Positions 32,948 to 41,698 are shown, numbered from the stretch's first letter. The stretch: DNA of 64,000 nt from Azorhizobium sp965227945 (GCA_965227945.1 CBDDGQ010000005.1:248001-312000), one strand, 5' to 3'. Program-made: numbers and translations. Notes: generated by a model not told the origin, from the letters alone.

Positions 32948-34278
32948 TGAACGCCCCGCTCGCCGCCATCAAGACCGAGGCCGAAACCGGCCTTGAGGAG
33001 ACCTTCGCGCGTGCCCGGCAGCATCTGCCCGGCGGCTCCAGCGTCGCCGCCGCCCGCGCCGCGGCGTTCGCCGCCTTCATCGCCAGCGGCCTGCCGCACC
33101 GGCGCATGGAAGCCTGGAAATATACCGATCTGCGGCGCCTGATGCGCGATGCCAAGCCGCTCGCCGGCGCCCCCGACGCCCTCGCCTTGGAGCAGGCCGG
33201 CACCGCCGGCGCGCTGCTGGCGGGGCTGGGCTTTCGCCGGCTGGTGCTGGTGAACGGCGCCTTCGTGCCGGAGCTGTCGGATCTCGCCGATCTGGAGCCG
33301 GGCCTCGGCATTCGCGCCATGGCCGATGCGCTGGCGGCAGACACGGCGGTTCTGGGCCATGGCCTGGGCGCGCTGGTGCCGGAGGCCGAGCCGGCCCTGG
33401 CGCTCAACACCGCGCTCGCCGGGGATGGCGTGGTGGTGACCGTGGCGCCGGGCGCGCTGATCACCCGCCCGCTGCACCTCGCCTTCATCACCACGGATGG
33501 GCGTCCCGCCGCCATGGTCACCCGCTCCCTGCTGGTGATCGGCGCGGAGGCCAAGGCCAGCGTGATCGAGACCCATGAGGGTCCCGGCGGCTCCGACTAT
33601 CAGGTCAACACCGCGCTGAATTTGGTGCTGGGCGACGGCGGCCAGTTGGACCATGCCAAGCTGATCCAGGAGGGCAGCGGGGCGCTGCATCTGGGCACGC
33701 TGCTGGCCCATATCGGCGCCAAGGCGATGTTCAACGCCTTCGCCTTCACCCTGGGCGGGCTCGTGGTGCGCAACCAGATGTTCGTGAAGCTGGCCGGCGA
33801 GGGGACGCAGGCCCATATCAGCGGCGCCAGCCTGCTGGCGGGCAAGCAGCATGCCGACACCACGCTGACCATCGTCCATGCCGCCCCCGGCAGCCAGAGC
33901 CGGGAAGTGTTCAAGGCGGTGGTGGATGATGCCGCCCGCGCGGTGTTCCAGGGCAAGATTACCGTGGACCAGGTGGCGCAGAAGACCGATGCCCGCATGA
34001 TGGCCCGCGCTTTGCTGCTCTCCCCCGATGCGGAGGCCGATGCCAAGCCGGAGCTGGAGATCTTCGCCGACGACGTGCAGTGCGGCCACGGCGCCACCAC
34101 CGGCACCCTGGACGACCAGCTGAAATTCTACCTTCAGGCCCGTGGCATTCCCCCGAAGGAGGCGGAAGCGCTGCTGATCCAGGCCTTTGTGGGCGAAGCC
34201 ATGGATGCGGTGGCCCACGAGGGCCTGCGCGAAGCCCTTCAGAGCGCCACCGAAACGTGGCTCGCCGGACGAGGATGA
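32947..34278 (+). CDS. sufD: SufD, SufBCD scaffold subunit
   Basis: A 443-residue SufD. RRMEAWKYTDLRRL near residue 55 and the C-terminal CGHGATTGTLDDQLKFYLQARGIPPKEAEALLIQAFV are family marks, with the interface His in CGHGATTG. ATG 32947 overlaps the sufC stop. Confidence 0.95.
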   Translation: MNAPLAAIKTEAETGLEETFARARQHLPGGSSVAAARAAAFAAFIASGLPHRRMEAWKYTDLRRLMRDAKPLAGAPDALALEQAGTAGALLAGLGFRRLVLVNGAFVPELSDLADLEPGLGIRAMADALAADTAVLGHGLGALVPEAEPALALNTALAGDGVVVTVAPGALITRPLHLAFITTDGRPAAMVTRSLLVIGAEAKASVIETHEGPGGSDYQVNTALNLVLGDGGQLDHAKLIQEGSGALHLGTLLAHIGAKAMFNAFAFTLGGLVVRNQMFVKLAGEGTQAHISGASLLAGKQHADTTLTIVHAAPGSQSREVFKAVVDDAARAVFQGKITVDQVAQKTDARMMARALLLSPDAEADAKPELEIFADDVQCGHGATTGTLDDQLKFYLQARGIPPKEAEALLIQAFVGEAMDAVAHEGLREALQSATETWLAGRG

Positions 34279-34279
34279 G

Positions 34280-35524
34280 ATGATGCACCCGGCGGTCCAC
34301 AACGGCAGCTACGATGTCGCGCGCGTCCGGGACGACTTCCCCATCCTGGGGATGAACGTCTACGGCAAGCCATTGGTCTATCTCGACAATGCCGCCTCGG
34401 CCCAGAAGCCCAAGGCGGTGCTGGATCGGATGCACCAGGCCTATACGTCCGAATACAGCAACGTGCATCGCGGCCTGCATTATCTCGCCAATGCCGCCAC
34501 CGAAGGCTATGAGGGCGGCCGCGAGCGGGTGGCCAGGTTCCTCAATGCCGCCCGCACCGACGAGATCATCTTCACCCGTGGGGCGACCGAGGCGGTCAAT
34601 CTGGTGGCGCAGACCTATGGCCGCGCCCATATCGGGCCGGGCGACGAGATCGTGCTGTCCATCATGGAGCACCACGCCAACATCGTGCCCTGGCATTTTC
34701 TGCGCGAGCGGCAGGGGGCGGTGATCAAATGGGCGCCGGTGGACGAGGATGGCAACTTCCTCATCGAGGAATTCGAGAAGCTGCTGACCGAGCGCACCAA
34801 GATCGTCGCCATCACCCAGATGTCCAATGTGCTGGGCACGGTGGTGCCGGTGAAGGAGGTGATCCGCATCGCCCATGCCCGCGGCATTCCGGTGCTGGTG
34901 GATGGCGCCCAGGCCAGCGTGCATCTGGATGTGGACGTGCGCGATCTGGATGCGGATTTCTACGTCATCACCGGGCACAAGCTCTACGGCCCCACCGGCA
35001 TCGGCGCGCTTTATGGCAAGGCGGAGCTGCTGGCACAGATGCCGCCGTTCAATGGCGGCGGCGAGATGATCCGCGAGGTCTCCCGCGAGACCATCACCTA
35101 TGGCGATGCGCCCCATCGCTTCGAGGCCGGCACTCCGGCCATCGTCCAGGCCATGGGCCTCGGGGCGGCGCTGGACTACATCTCCTCCATCGGCAAGGCG
35201 CGCATCCGCGCCCATGAGATGGCGCTGGTGGATTATGCCACGCAGCGGCTGCGGGAGATCAATTCCCTGCGCATCTATGGCGCGGCGGCGGGCAAGGGGG
35301 CCATTGTCTCCTTCTCCATGCAGAACGCCCATGCCCATGACATCGCCACCGTGATCGACCGCTCCGGCATCGCGGTGCGCGCCGGCACCCATTGCGCCAT
35401 GCCACTGCTGGACCGGTTCGGCGTGCCCGCCACCTGCCGCGCCTCGTTCGCGCTCTACAACACCTATGCGGAAGTGGACGCTTTGGCCGAGGCGCTGCTG
35501 AAGGCGCAATCCTTCTTCGCCTGA
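34280..35524 (+). CDS. sufS: SufS, group II cysteine desulfurase
   Basis: A 414-residue PLP enzyme. N-terminal FPILGMNVYGKPLVYLDNAASAQKP, PLP lysine in VITGHKLYGPTGIGAL, and active-site Cys in RAGTHCAMPLLDRF. It releases sulfur from cysteine to SufE. It begins one base after the sufD stop; two ATGs in a row make the exact start uncertain by one codon. It is the last gene of the operon. Confidence 0.96.
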   Translation: MMHPAVHNGSYDVARVRDDFPILGMNVYGKPLVYLDNAASAQKPKAVLDRMHQAYTSEYSNVHRGLHYLANAATEGYEGGRERVARFLNAARTDEIIFTRGATEAVNLVAQTYGRAHIGPGDEIVLSIMEHHANIVPWHFLRERQGAVIKWAPVDEDGNFLIEEFEKLLTERTKIVAITQMSNVLGTVVPVKEVIRIAHARGIPVLVDGAQASVHLDVDVRDLDADFYVITGHKLYGPTGIGALYGKAELLAQMPPFNGGGEMIREVSRETITYGDAPHRFEAGTPAIVQAMGLGAALDYISSIGKARIRAHEMALVDYATQRLREINSLRIYGAAAGKGAIVSFSMQNAHAHDIATVIDRSGIAVRAGTHCAMPLLDRFGVPATCRASFALYNTYAEVDALAEALLKAQSFFA

Positions 35525-35869
35525 GGCGGATGAGCGATGGATCAATTGGTCCGCGGATCAGTTGAGGGGCGCTCGAACCGGGCGCCCCCGCGCTCCCTCC
35601 CCCGCAAGGGGGGAGGAGCCCCGCCAAATTGGTGAGGGGGCATGAATGGGTGAGGGGCCTTCGCGAGACGGCCGATACGCGGCGCCCCCTCGCAAGTTTT
35701 CCCGGCAAGCGGAAGAGGGTTTTGCCGGCGCGCCGATGGGCGGATCACGACGACCCGATGCGCGGCCTCGTCCACATGCGACAGACCTAGTCCGCAAGCG
35801 GCCGGAGCCTCGGGGGGCGCGACGATCCCGCGCACGAATGGCTGGCCGCGCATGCACAGGCCCAGCCGC
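35525..35869. other. 345-base gap between sufS and the second LRV gene
   Basis: No gene supported. It holds a palindromic repeat at 35596 and GC-rich sequence with repeated GGTGAGGGG elements. Confidence 0.6.
35596..35616. repeat. Palindromic intergenic repeat, possible terminator of the suf operon
   Basis: CCTCCCCC-GCAAG-GGGGGAGG, a perfect 8-bp stem. This C/G-rich stem followed by GGTGAGGGGGCA resembles dispersed repeats of alphaproteobacterial genomes. No U-tract. Confidence 0.6.
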
Positions 35870-36646
35870 TCACCCCGCATCCTCGATCATCCGCCGCAGA
35901 GCCAGCTCGCGAATCTCGCTCACCGGGTCGTCGGCCAGAGCCGAGAGGTGGGTGGGGGCGATGCGTTCGGCCACCGCAAAGCGGACCCGCAGGTCCGGAT
36001 CGCGCAGCAGCACGGTGAGCCGCTCCGGCGGCAGGCGTTCGGCCACCGCGCGGCGCACCAGCGGGTCCGGATCGCCGGCCATGGTCACAAGATGCGGGAG
36101 AGCGATGCGCCGGGCGACCTCGCGCCGCACGTCCGCCTCCGCGTCAAACAGCGCGATCACCAGCGACGCCGGCGGGGCGCGGCGCGCCGCCACCAGGCGC
36201 ACCGCCGACTCCGGATCGCCCAGCATGGCCACCAGATCCTGGCCCTCCAGGCGCTGGGTGACCGCCATGCGCACCCGACTGTCGGGATCGGCGCGCAGCG
36301 CGCGGGTGCGCGCGATGGGCAGACGGTAGACCAGCATGATGCGCACATCCGGCTCCGGATCGGCCAGCAGCGGCGCCAGCAGGAACAGGCTGGCATGCTT
36401 GGCCGCCAAGGTCCGCACCTCGAAATAGGCATGGTCGAGATAGCGCGCCGCCAGTTCCGGATTGCGGGCGAAGAAGCGGTCGATGCGCTTGCCGCGGCGG
36501 TCGGCGACGCAGATCTTGCCGAGATCGCAGCGGCCGATCTCGTGCATGTCCTCGTGCGGGCAGTCCTGGCAGCGTAGGGGGCGGCCCTGCCAGTCCAGCG
36601 GCTCCGATGGGGCCGGGGCGCCGGCATTGCCCGATGGGGCGGTCAC
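35870..36646 (-). CDS. Second LRV iron-sulfur repeat protein
   Basis: About 258 residues from a GTG at 36646; no good ATG exists upstream of the domain, so the start is uncertain. It opens with LDWQGRPLRCQDCPHED and GRCDLGKICVADRRGKRIDRFFARNPEL, the same Cys-rich site as the LRV protein at 3,422-4,201. Repeats follow with DP-x-x-x-VR cores (DPEPDVRIMLVYRL, DPDSRVRMAVTQRL, DPDLRVRFAVAERI). It probably binds a [4Fe-4S] cluster. Convergent with sufS, and upstream lies an 800-base gap. Confidence 0.82.
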   Translation of the reverse strand: MTAPSGNAGAPAPSEPLDWQGRPLRCQDCPHEDMHEIGRCDLGKICVADRRGKRIDRFFARNPELAARYLDHAYFEVRTLAAKHASLFLLAPLLADPEPDVRIMLVYRLPIARTRALRADPDSRVRMAVTQRLEGQDLVAMLGDPESAVRLVAARRAPPASLVIALFDAEADVRREVARRIALPHLVTMAGDPDPLVRRAVAERLPPERLTVLLRDPDLRVRFAVAERIAPTHLSALADDPVSEIRELALRRMIEDAG

Positions 36647-37449
36647 CGGCCAGCTCTTGTGCCGGCCCGTCCGGCGGCGCTTGCGCGGCCCCGCGGGATG
36701 GGTCCCGTGGCCGGCGCGCCGGCGCCGGCGGAGCGGGGAAGGGAGCACTCGGACATGACAGACTCCGAACCTGAGCTGTCCTGGTGCAAAGCAAGCTTCG
36801 TTCCAACCGGTCCGCTGGCGTCGTTGGCGCGCGGGGTGGTCGGGACCGGGCATCGTCTTCAGGGCGATACCCGGAGCCGCCGAGGGTCGGTCGCGCCACC
36901 GCGCAGCGGCATCGGTTGCACTAAATGGTTGTATTTAAGAAATGCACATCAAATGAGTTGCGTTGCGGACGGGATGCGATATAACCCTCGACGTGGGATC
37001 GCGCTGGGCCACACGCCTGCAACGTCAAGCAATCGGAGTTGTCACCCCAAGACGTGTTCAAACACACATGCGGGCCACTTGAAGTGCTCCGTATCGACTG
37101 TGCATCGCGCCTGGCGATGGATGCCGGATATTACATCGAGTTGTATCGGACACGTCTCGCAGCGGTGACGCTGCCGCGCGGGCATGCGCCTTATTGCCCC
37201 GAGTGTGCGGCGCACCGCCGTTTCTCACATTCAAGGTGGGCGACCCGCCCCGACACCGTCCCGCGTGCGGGATGCGTGTGACGACACGCGTCGGTTGCAT
37301 GAGGGCGCCCGCCCTGCAGATCCCGGAACCGGCCGCCGGCACCCGCCGCGGCCCGCGCAATCGCGTGGCCGCCGCTGCGATCGGCGGTGCGCGATCCCCC
37401 GGCGCCAGCGGCGCCGGGGTTTCAGCAACTCTGAGAAGTGGGGGTTACC
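36647..37449. other. 800-base gap before the aegerolysin gene
   Basis: No convincing gene. About 36,910-37,250 is clearly less GC-rich than its surroundings, with GTGTT-C-AAACAC and CGTGT-GACG-ACACG dyads. The right end holds a perfect 10-bp terminator-like hairpin. The mixed composition suggests transferred DNA. Confidence 0.6.
37397..37422 (+). terminator. Terminator-like hairpin in the aegerolysin leader
   Basis: CCCCGGCGCC-AGC-GGCGCCGGGG followed by TTT, perfect 10-bp stem, ending 28 bases before the ATG. It is either an attenuator of the aegerolysin message or the terminator of an upstream transcript. Confidence 0.75.
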
Positions 37450-37848
37450 ATGGCTTACGCACAATGGGTTGAGATCACCATCAAGCCGATGAACTGCACC
37501 GTCACGATCAAGAACATCATTCACGAGTGGGGCAAGTTCTACATCGGCAGCAAGGACAACGAGATTGCGCCGGACAAGATCGAAGGCACGGTGATCCAGG
37601 CGGGGAACATCTATACGTTCGGCGCGTGCGGCCGGGAAAACGCGTCGTCGGGCACCGAAGGCAGCTTCGATCTCTACGACGGCGCCACCAATGTCGGCAA
37701 TTATTACTGGGACTGTCCGTGGGGCAGCAAGACCAACACCTCCACTTGGAGCCCCTCGTCGGACAAGTATGTGGTGCAGCAGTCCGGCGCCAATCTGGAC
37801 AGCGGCGCCCTGGGCAATGTGACGCTGAAGATCGCCAAGTTCGGCTGA
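37450..37848 (+). CDS. Aegerolysin-family protein
   Basis: A 132-residue beta-sandwich protein that matches aegerolysins along its whole length: MAYAQWVEITIKP, IKNIIHEWGKFYIGSKD, FGACGRENASSGTEGSFDLYDG and the conserved YYWDCPWGSKTNT. Known members bind membrane lipids (sphingomyelin, ceramide phosphoethanolamine) and some form pores with a MACPF partner. No MACPF gene is in the window and there is no signal peptide, as usual for the family. It lies between an LRV gene and nifA, convergent with nifA. Role here unknown. Confidence 0.93.
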   Translation: MAYAQWVEITIKPMNCTVTIKNIIHEWGKFYIGSKDNEIAPDKIEGTVIQAGNIYTFGACGRENASSGTEGSFDLYDGATNVGNYYWDCPWGSKTNTSTWSPSSDKYVVQQSGANLDSGALGNVTLKIAKFG

Positions 37849-37860
37849 TCCGGCCATCGC

Positions 37861-37918
37861 CGGCGCGCGTCCGGGTCCGGGCACCTGGTGTCCCTGGCCC
37901 GGCGCGTGACGCGCGCCG
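37861..37918. terminator. Hairpin between convergent aegerolysin and nifA genes
   Basis: 11-bp outer stem CGGCGCGCGTC / GACGCGCGCCG around a 36-base GC-rich inner part that can pair further. No U-tract. Confidence 0.6.
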
Positions 37919-37993
37919 TCCCCATGGTGCGGGCGGCGTCGACCCTGTGAAGTCCGGCGCGCGGGCTGCCGCGCGCTGGATCCGTCATCGGCC

Positions 37994-40045
37994 TCAGAAG
38001 CGCTTGATGTCGATGCCGTGCTTGCGCAGGGCATAGCCGATCTGGCGCGGGGTCAGATTCAGCAGGCGCGCCGCTTTGGCCTGCACCCAGCCGGAGCGTT
38101 CCATGGCCTGGAGCAATTGCTCCTTTTCGCTCTGGCGCGAGGGCACTGCCGGGCAGGCGTCCGTGCCCGGGCAGGTGGCCGGGGCCGCGTCGGGGGCGAT
38201 GACACCGGAGGCCATCGCCGCCGGTGGGAAGGGGGGGGCCGACGGGGGGTAGGGCGCCGGCGTGAAGGGCGCCGGCGCGGCCGCGGCGGGCGGCACCGGC
38301 AGCGCCGGCTTGGGCGCGCTGCCCTTCCACAGCATGGCGGAGAGGCATTGGCCGGTGTCGCAGGCGAAATCGTGCGGCGTGATCACCGTGTCATGGGCCA
38401 AGGTGGCGGTCCGCCGCACGCAATTTTCCAGCTCGCGCACATTGCCGGGGAAGTAACAGCGCCGCAGCACCTCGATGGCCGGCGGCGACAGGCTCATGTC
38501 CTGCTTGTTTTCCTTGTTGAAGCGATCGAGGAAATTCTTCGCCAGCTTGGGAATGTCGCCCGGCCGCTCGCGCAGCGGCGGCAGGATGAGCGGCACCACA
38601 TGGATGCGGTAATAGAGATCGGCGCGGAACTCGCCCTTGGACACCGCTTCTTCCAGATTCTTGTTGGTGGCGCACACCAGGCGCACATCCACCTTCAAGG
38701 TGCGATTGCCGCCGACCCGCTCGAACTCGCCTTCCTGCAGCACCCGCAGCAGCTTGGCCTGGAACGAGGGGGAGATCTCGCCGATCTCGTCCAGGAACAG
38801 CGTGCCGCCGTGGGCCAGTTCGAACCGGCCCTGACGCATGTTGAGCGCGCCGGTGAAGGCGCCCTTCTCATGGCCGAACAGTTCCGATTCCAGCACCGCC
38901 TCCGGCAGCGCGGCGCAATTCACCTTGATGAACGGCTTGGTCTTGCGCGGGGAGAGATCGTGGATGGCTCTTGCGAACAATTCCTTGCCGGTGCCGCTCT
39001 CGCCGCGCAGCAGCACGGTGGAGTTGGAGCGCGCCACCACCTGGGCGGTGGCGATGAGGCGCTTGACCAGCGGGCTGTCGCCGACGATGCCCATGGCGCC
39101 GCCGGTGTCCGGCGCGTCCTTCACGCTGGCCGGCTTTTCTTCCTTGAGCGCCTTCTCCAGCCGGTGGGTCTGGGCGATCAGGCGGTCGCGGTCGCTGGCC
39201 ACCAGCGAGTGCAGCCGCACGGTCTGCCCCACCAGATTGGCCACCATGGTGAGGAAGCGCACGTCCTCGTCGAAGCGGAAGCGGGCGGTACCGTCCCACA
39301 CCCGGTCGATGGACAAGGTGCCCAGCACATGGCTGTCCGCCTTGATGGGCACGCCGATGAACGAGACCGTCGCGCCATCCACCGGGGCGAACAGGTCTTC
39401 GTGGCCATCGAACAGCGGATCGACGGACATGTCCTGCACCACCAAAGGCGTCTGGGTGGCGACGATCTGGTCGATGGCCTTCTGCGGCACCCGGGCGCGG
39501 ATCTGGCCGGCCATTTCCGGCGTCCAGCCGGTGGTGGCCACCATGTCGGGATCGCCCTCCCCATCCAGGATCACGATCATGCCGTGCCGCATCTGCAGCA
39601 TGGAGGACAGCACGTTCACCACATTGGCCAGCGTGAGTTCCAGCCGGCGCGGAGCGGAGAGGATCTTCGAGATCTCATAGACCCCGATCAGCGCCACCTC
39701 GGGCGAGGTCCCACGGGACATGGGTGCAACGATCCTTTCCGGGCGGGCGGCACCGGTGTGGGGGGATGGCGCGGCGGAGGCTGGCGCGGCGGAGGCTGGC
39801 TTGGCCGACGCGGCCTTGGCAGAGGACGGCACGGCAGAGGCTGCCGTGGCAGACGCAACAAAGGCGGCGGGCGCGCGGATCGGCGCGACCCCGGACGGGA
39901 GGCCGGCGACAGACGCGCGGGGGAAGGAACCGGAGGCCCCGACCCCGGCGGTGAGGCCGGTGACGTGGGACGATGGCGTGCGAGATGGCGACTCCCCAAG
40001 TGGGCTCGTCGCCCGTGGCACGCGAACCTGGAAGGTGTCGGTCAT
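37994..40045 (-). CDS. nifA: NifA, sigma54-dependent activator of nitrogen fixation genes
   Basis: A 683-residue regulator. Residues 1-108 are an unusual Ala/Pro/Ser-rich leader. A GAF domain follows (about 120-290), then the AAA+ domain with GESGTGKE (near 348) and the sigma54-contact loop GAFTGA. The linker has C-x11-C-x19-C-x4-C (CYFPGNVRELENC ... CDTGQC), the signature of oxygen-sensitive rhizobial NifA. The Fis-type HTH is at the C-terminus. ATG 40045 has GGGAG before it; ATG 39721 would give the core protein without the leader. A FixK-type box lies upstream. Confidence 0.97.
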   Translation of the reverse strand: MTDTFQVRVPRATSPLGESPSRTPSSHVTGLTAGVGASGSFPRASVAGLPSGVAPIRAPAAFVASATAASAVPSSAKAASAKPASAAPASAAPSPHTGAARPERIVAPMSRGTSPEVALIGVYEISKILSAPRRLELTLANVVNVLSSMLQMRHGMIVILDGEGDPDMVATTGWTPEMAGQIRARVPQKAIDQIVATQTPLVVQDMSVDPLFDGHEDLFAPVDGATVSFIGVPIKADSHVLGTLSIDRVWDGTARFRFDEDVRFLTMVANLVGQTVRLHSLVASDRDRLIAQTHRLEKALKEEKPASVKDAPDTGGAMGIVGDSPLVKRLIATAQVVARSNSTVLLRGESGTGKELFARAIHDLSPRKTKPFIKVNCAALPEAVLESELFGHEKGAFTGALNMRQGRFELAHGGTLFLDEIGEISPSFQAKLLRVLQEGEFERVGGNRTLKVDVRLVCATNKNLEEAVSKGEFRADLYYRIHVVPLILPPLRERPGDIPKLAKNFLDRFNKENKQDMSLSPPAIEVLRRCYFPGNVRELENCVRRTATLAHDTVITPHDFACDTGQCLSAMLWKGSAPKPALPVPPAAAAPAPFTPAPYPPSAPPFPPAAMASGVIAPDAAPATCPGTDACPAVPSRQSEKEQLLQAMERSGWVQAKAARLLNLTPRQIGYALRKHGIDIKRF

Positions 40046-40174
40046 AGGCGTGCTCCCTGCCGCAAGCGGCTCGCGAGGGATCAGCCTCCTATCGGGTGTT
40101 CCTCTGGCGGTCTCTCGGTGGACCGTTGTCTACTGAAGGATTGGTTATGGAACCCGGGGAGGTTAAGCTTGGCT

Positions 40175-40188
40175 TTGATCTGAATCAA
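40175..40188. promoter_or_regulatory. FixK/FNR-type box upstream of nifA
   Basis: TTGAT-CTGA-ATCAA, perfect TTGAT-N4-ATCAA. A -10-like CATAAC lies on the minus strand near 40,143-40,148, giving the ~41.5-base spacing of class II FixK activation. It links nifA to low oxygen. Confidence 0.85.
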
Positions 40189-40210
40189 TTTCTTTGGCAA
40201 AGACTGTGGT

Positions 40211-40230
40211 GCCGCGGATCATTCCGCGGC
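40211..40230 (-). terminator. Hairpin spanning the ahpD stop codon
   Basis: GCCGCGGA-ATGA-TCCGCGGC on the minus strand, perfect 8-bp stem with the stop in the loop. It may end the ahpCD transcript before nifA, which lies downstream in the same direction. Confidence 0.65.
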
Positions 40231-40764
40231 GGCGGGCATGGGCTGCCCGGCGGCCTCCAGCGCCACGGCGGCGGAGGCGATGACCGCGGCGACACGCACC
40301 GCTGTCTGGATCTGCGCTTCGGTGACCCCGGCGTCCCGCAGCACCGCCTCATGGGCATCGATGCAGCGGCCGCAGCCGTTCATGGCGGAGACGGCGAGCG
40401 ACCACAGCTCGAAATCCGCCTTGTCCACGCCCGGGTTGCCGATGACGCTCATGCGCAGCTTCGCCGGCAGGGTCTCATAGGCCTTGTTGGAGGCCAGATG
40501 CGTGAAGCGATAATAGACGTTGTTCATGGCCATGATCGAGGCCGCCGCCTTGGCGGCATCGAGCGCGGCGGGGGACAGATGCGGCGCCGCCTCCGCTTCC
40601 AGGGCGGCGGCCACCGCGGCGTTGCGGGTGGTGAGCCCGCAGGCCACCAGCAGCCCATAGAGCTGCTGGGGCGTCAAAGCGTCCTCGCGGGGCAGCGCGG
40701 ACAGATTGAGCTTCACATCCTTGGCAAAGGCCGGGAGCTGGGTCTTCAACGCCTCGATGGTCAT
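40219..40764 (-). CDS. ahpD: AhpD alkylhydroperoxidase
   Basis: A 181-residue protein with the AhpD core AMNGCGRCIDAHEAVLRDAG, where C-x2-C and His form the active site. AhpD reduces AhpC or acts directly on alkyl peroxides. It follows ahpC by five bases and so shares its NifA-type promoter. Length normal for the family. Confidence 0.94.
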   Translation of the reverse strand: MTIEALKTQLPAFAKDVKLNLSALPREDALTPQQLYGLLVACGLTTRNAAVAAALEAEAAPHLSPAALDAAKAAASIMAMNNVYYRFTHLASNKAYETLPAKLRMSVIGNPGVDKADFELWSLAVSAMNGCGRCIDAHEAVLRDAGVTEAQIQTAVRVAAVIASAAVALEAAGQPMPAAAE

Positions 40765-40769
40765 GGGCC

Positions 40770-41324
40770 TCAGGCCACCTTCAGCACGTCGCCGCCGACT
40801 TCGCGGTTGCAGGGGCACAATTCGTCGGTCTGCAAGGCGTCCAGCACCCGCAAGGTGTCCTTGGGATTGCGGCCCACATTGAGGTTGGTGGCATAGACGT
40901 GCTGGATCACGTTCTCGGGGTCCACCACGAAGGTGTACCGATAGGCCACCCCGTCCGGCGAGCGCACGCCCAGCCCGTCCACCAGCGAGCCGTTGGTGTC
41001 CGCAAACGCCCAGATGGGCAGGCGATTGAGGTCCTTGTGGTCGCGCCGCCAAGCCAGCTTGACGAACTCATTGTCGGTGGAGCCGCCCAGCACTACCGCA
41101 TCGCGGTCGGCAAAATCGCCGGAGAGGCGCGCAAATTCCGCGATCTCGGTGGGGCAGACGAAGGTGAAATCCTTCGGATAGAAGAAAATGATCTTCCACT
41201 TGCCGGGGAAGCTGTCCTGATCGAGCGGCTCGAACGCCGACTGCCCATTCTCTTCATGAAAATTGAAGCCCGGCTTCACGCCGGTGATCGAAAAGGCGGG
41301 AAGGGTGCTGCCAATACCGAGCAT
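40770..41324 (-). CDS. ahpC: AhpC-type 2-Cys peroxiredoxin
   Basis: A 184-residue peroxiredoxin. Peroxidatic Cys in FYPKDFTFVCPTEIAEF, resolving Cys in TDELCPCNREVGG. It removes H2O2 and organic peroxides in the cytoplasm. A perfect sigma54 promoter and NifA site in front show co-expression with nitrogenase, fitting a protective role for this oxygen-sensitive enzyme. Confidence 0.95.
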   Translation of the reverse strand: MLGIGSTLPAFSITGVKPGFNFHEENGQSAFEPLDQDSFPGKWKIIFFYPKDFTFVCPTEIAEFARLSGDFADRDAVVLGGSTDNEFVKLAWRRDHKDLNRLPIWAFADTNGSLVDGLGVRSPDGVAYRYTFVVDPENVIQHVYATNLNVGRNPKDTLRVLDALQTDELCPCNREVGGDVLKVA

Positions 41325-41378
41325 GTCTGTCTCCAAAATCGCCGCAGCCTGGGGCGCAGGGCGCTGTGAGGGGGATGT

Positions 41379-41394
41379 AGCAAGCGACGTGCCA
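41379..41394 (-). promoter_or_regulatory. Sigma54 -24/-12 promoter of ahpCD
   Basis: The minus strand reads TGGCACGTCGCTTGCT, an exact consensus match, 55 bases before ahpC. Confidence 0.92.
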
Positions 41395-41454
41395 GGGGTG
41401 CTGCACTGCAAAATGCTTCTGATTCCAAAGAGCAGCTTTGCGACAGTCCTGGCG

Positions 41455-41470
41455 TGTCAGGTTTCCGACA
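41455..41470. promoter_or_regulatory. NifA upstream activator site for ahpCD
   Basis: TGT-CAGGTTTCCG-ACA, perfect TGT-N10-ACA, about 95 bases before the ahpC transcript start. It could also act on the divergent promoter at 41646. Confidence 0.87.
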
Positions 41471-41645
41471 GGACAGAACAGCTTGGCCGTGTCGGGCTGT
41501 GTCGGGAATCCCGCTGCGGATCGACGGACGGGCGCCGGCGGTCGGGCGCTGCCGTGGATTTGCGTGATGGAAGGCTTGCGGTTGCAGGGGCCGATCGGCG
41601 GTCGCAGGTCGGGCGCACTGCCGCCGGAGGAGGGCTCGCCACATT

Positions 41646-41661
41646 TGGCATGAATGTCGCT
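41646..41661 (+). promoter_or_regulatory. Probable sigma54 promoter of the Mo-gene operon
   Basis: TGGCATGAATGTCGCT: -24 half perfect, GG-N10-GC spacing kept, -12 half TCGC in place of TTGC. 38 bases before the next ATG. Confidence 0.6.
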
Positions 41662-41698
41662 TGATGGGGCGCGGCATGTCCATACGCCCGGAGAGCCC

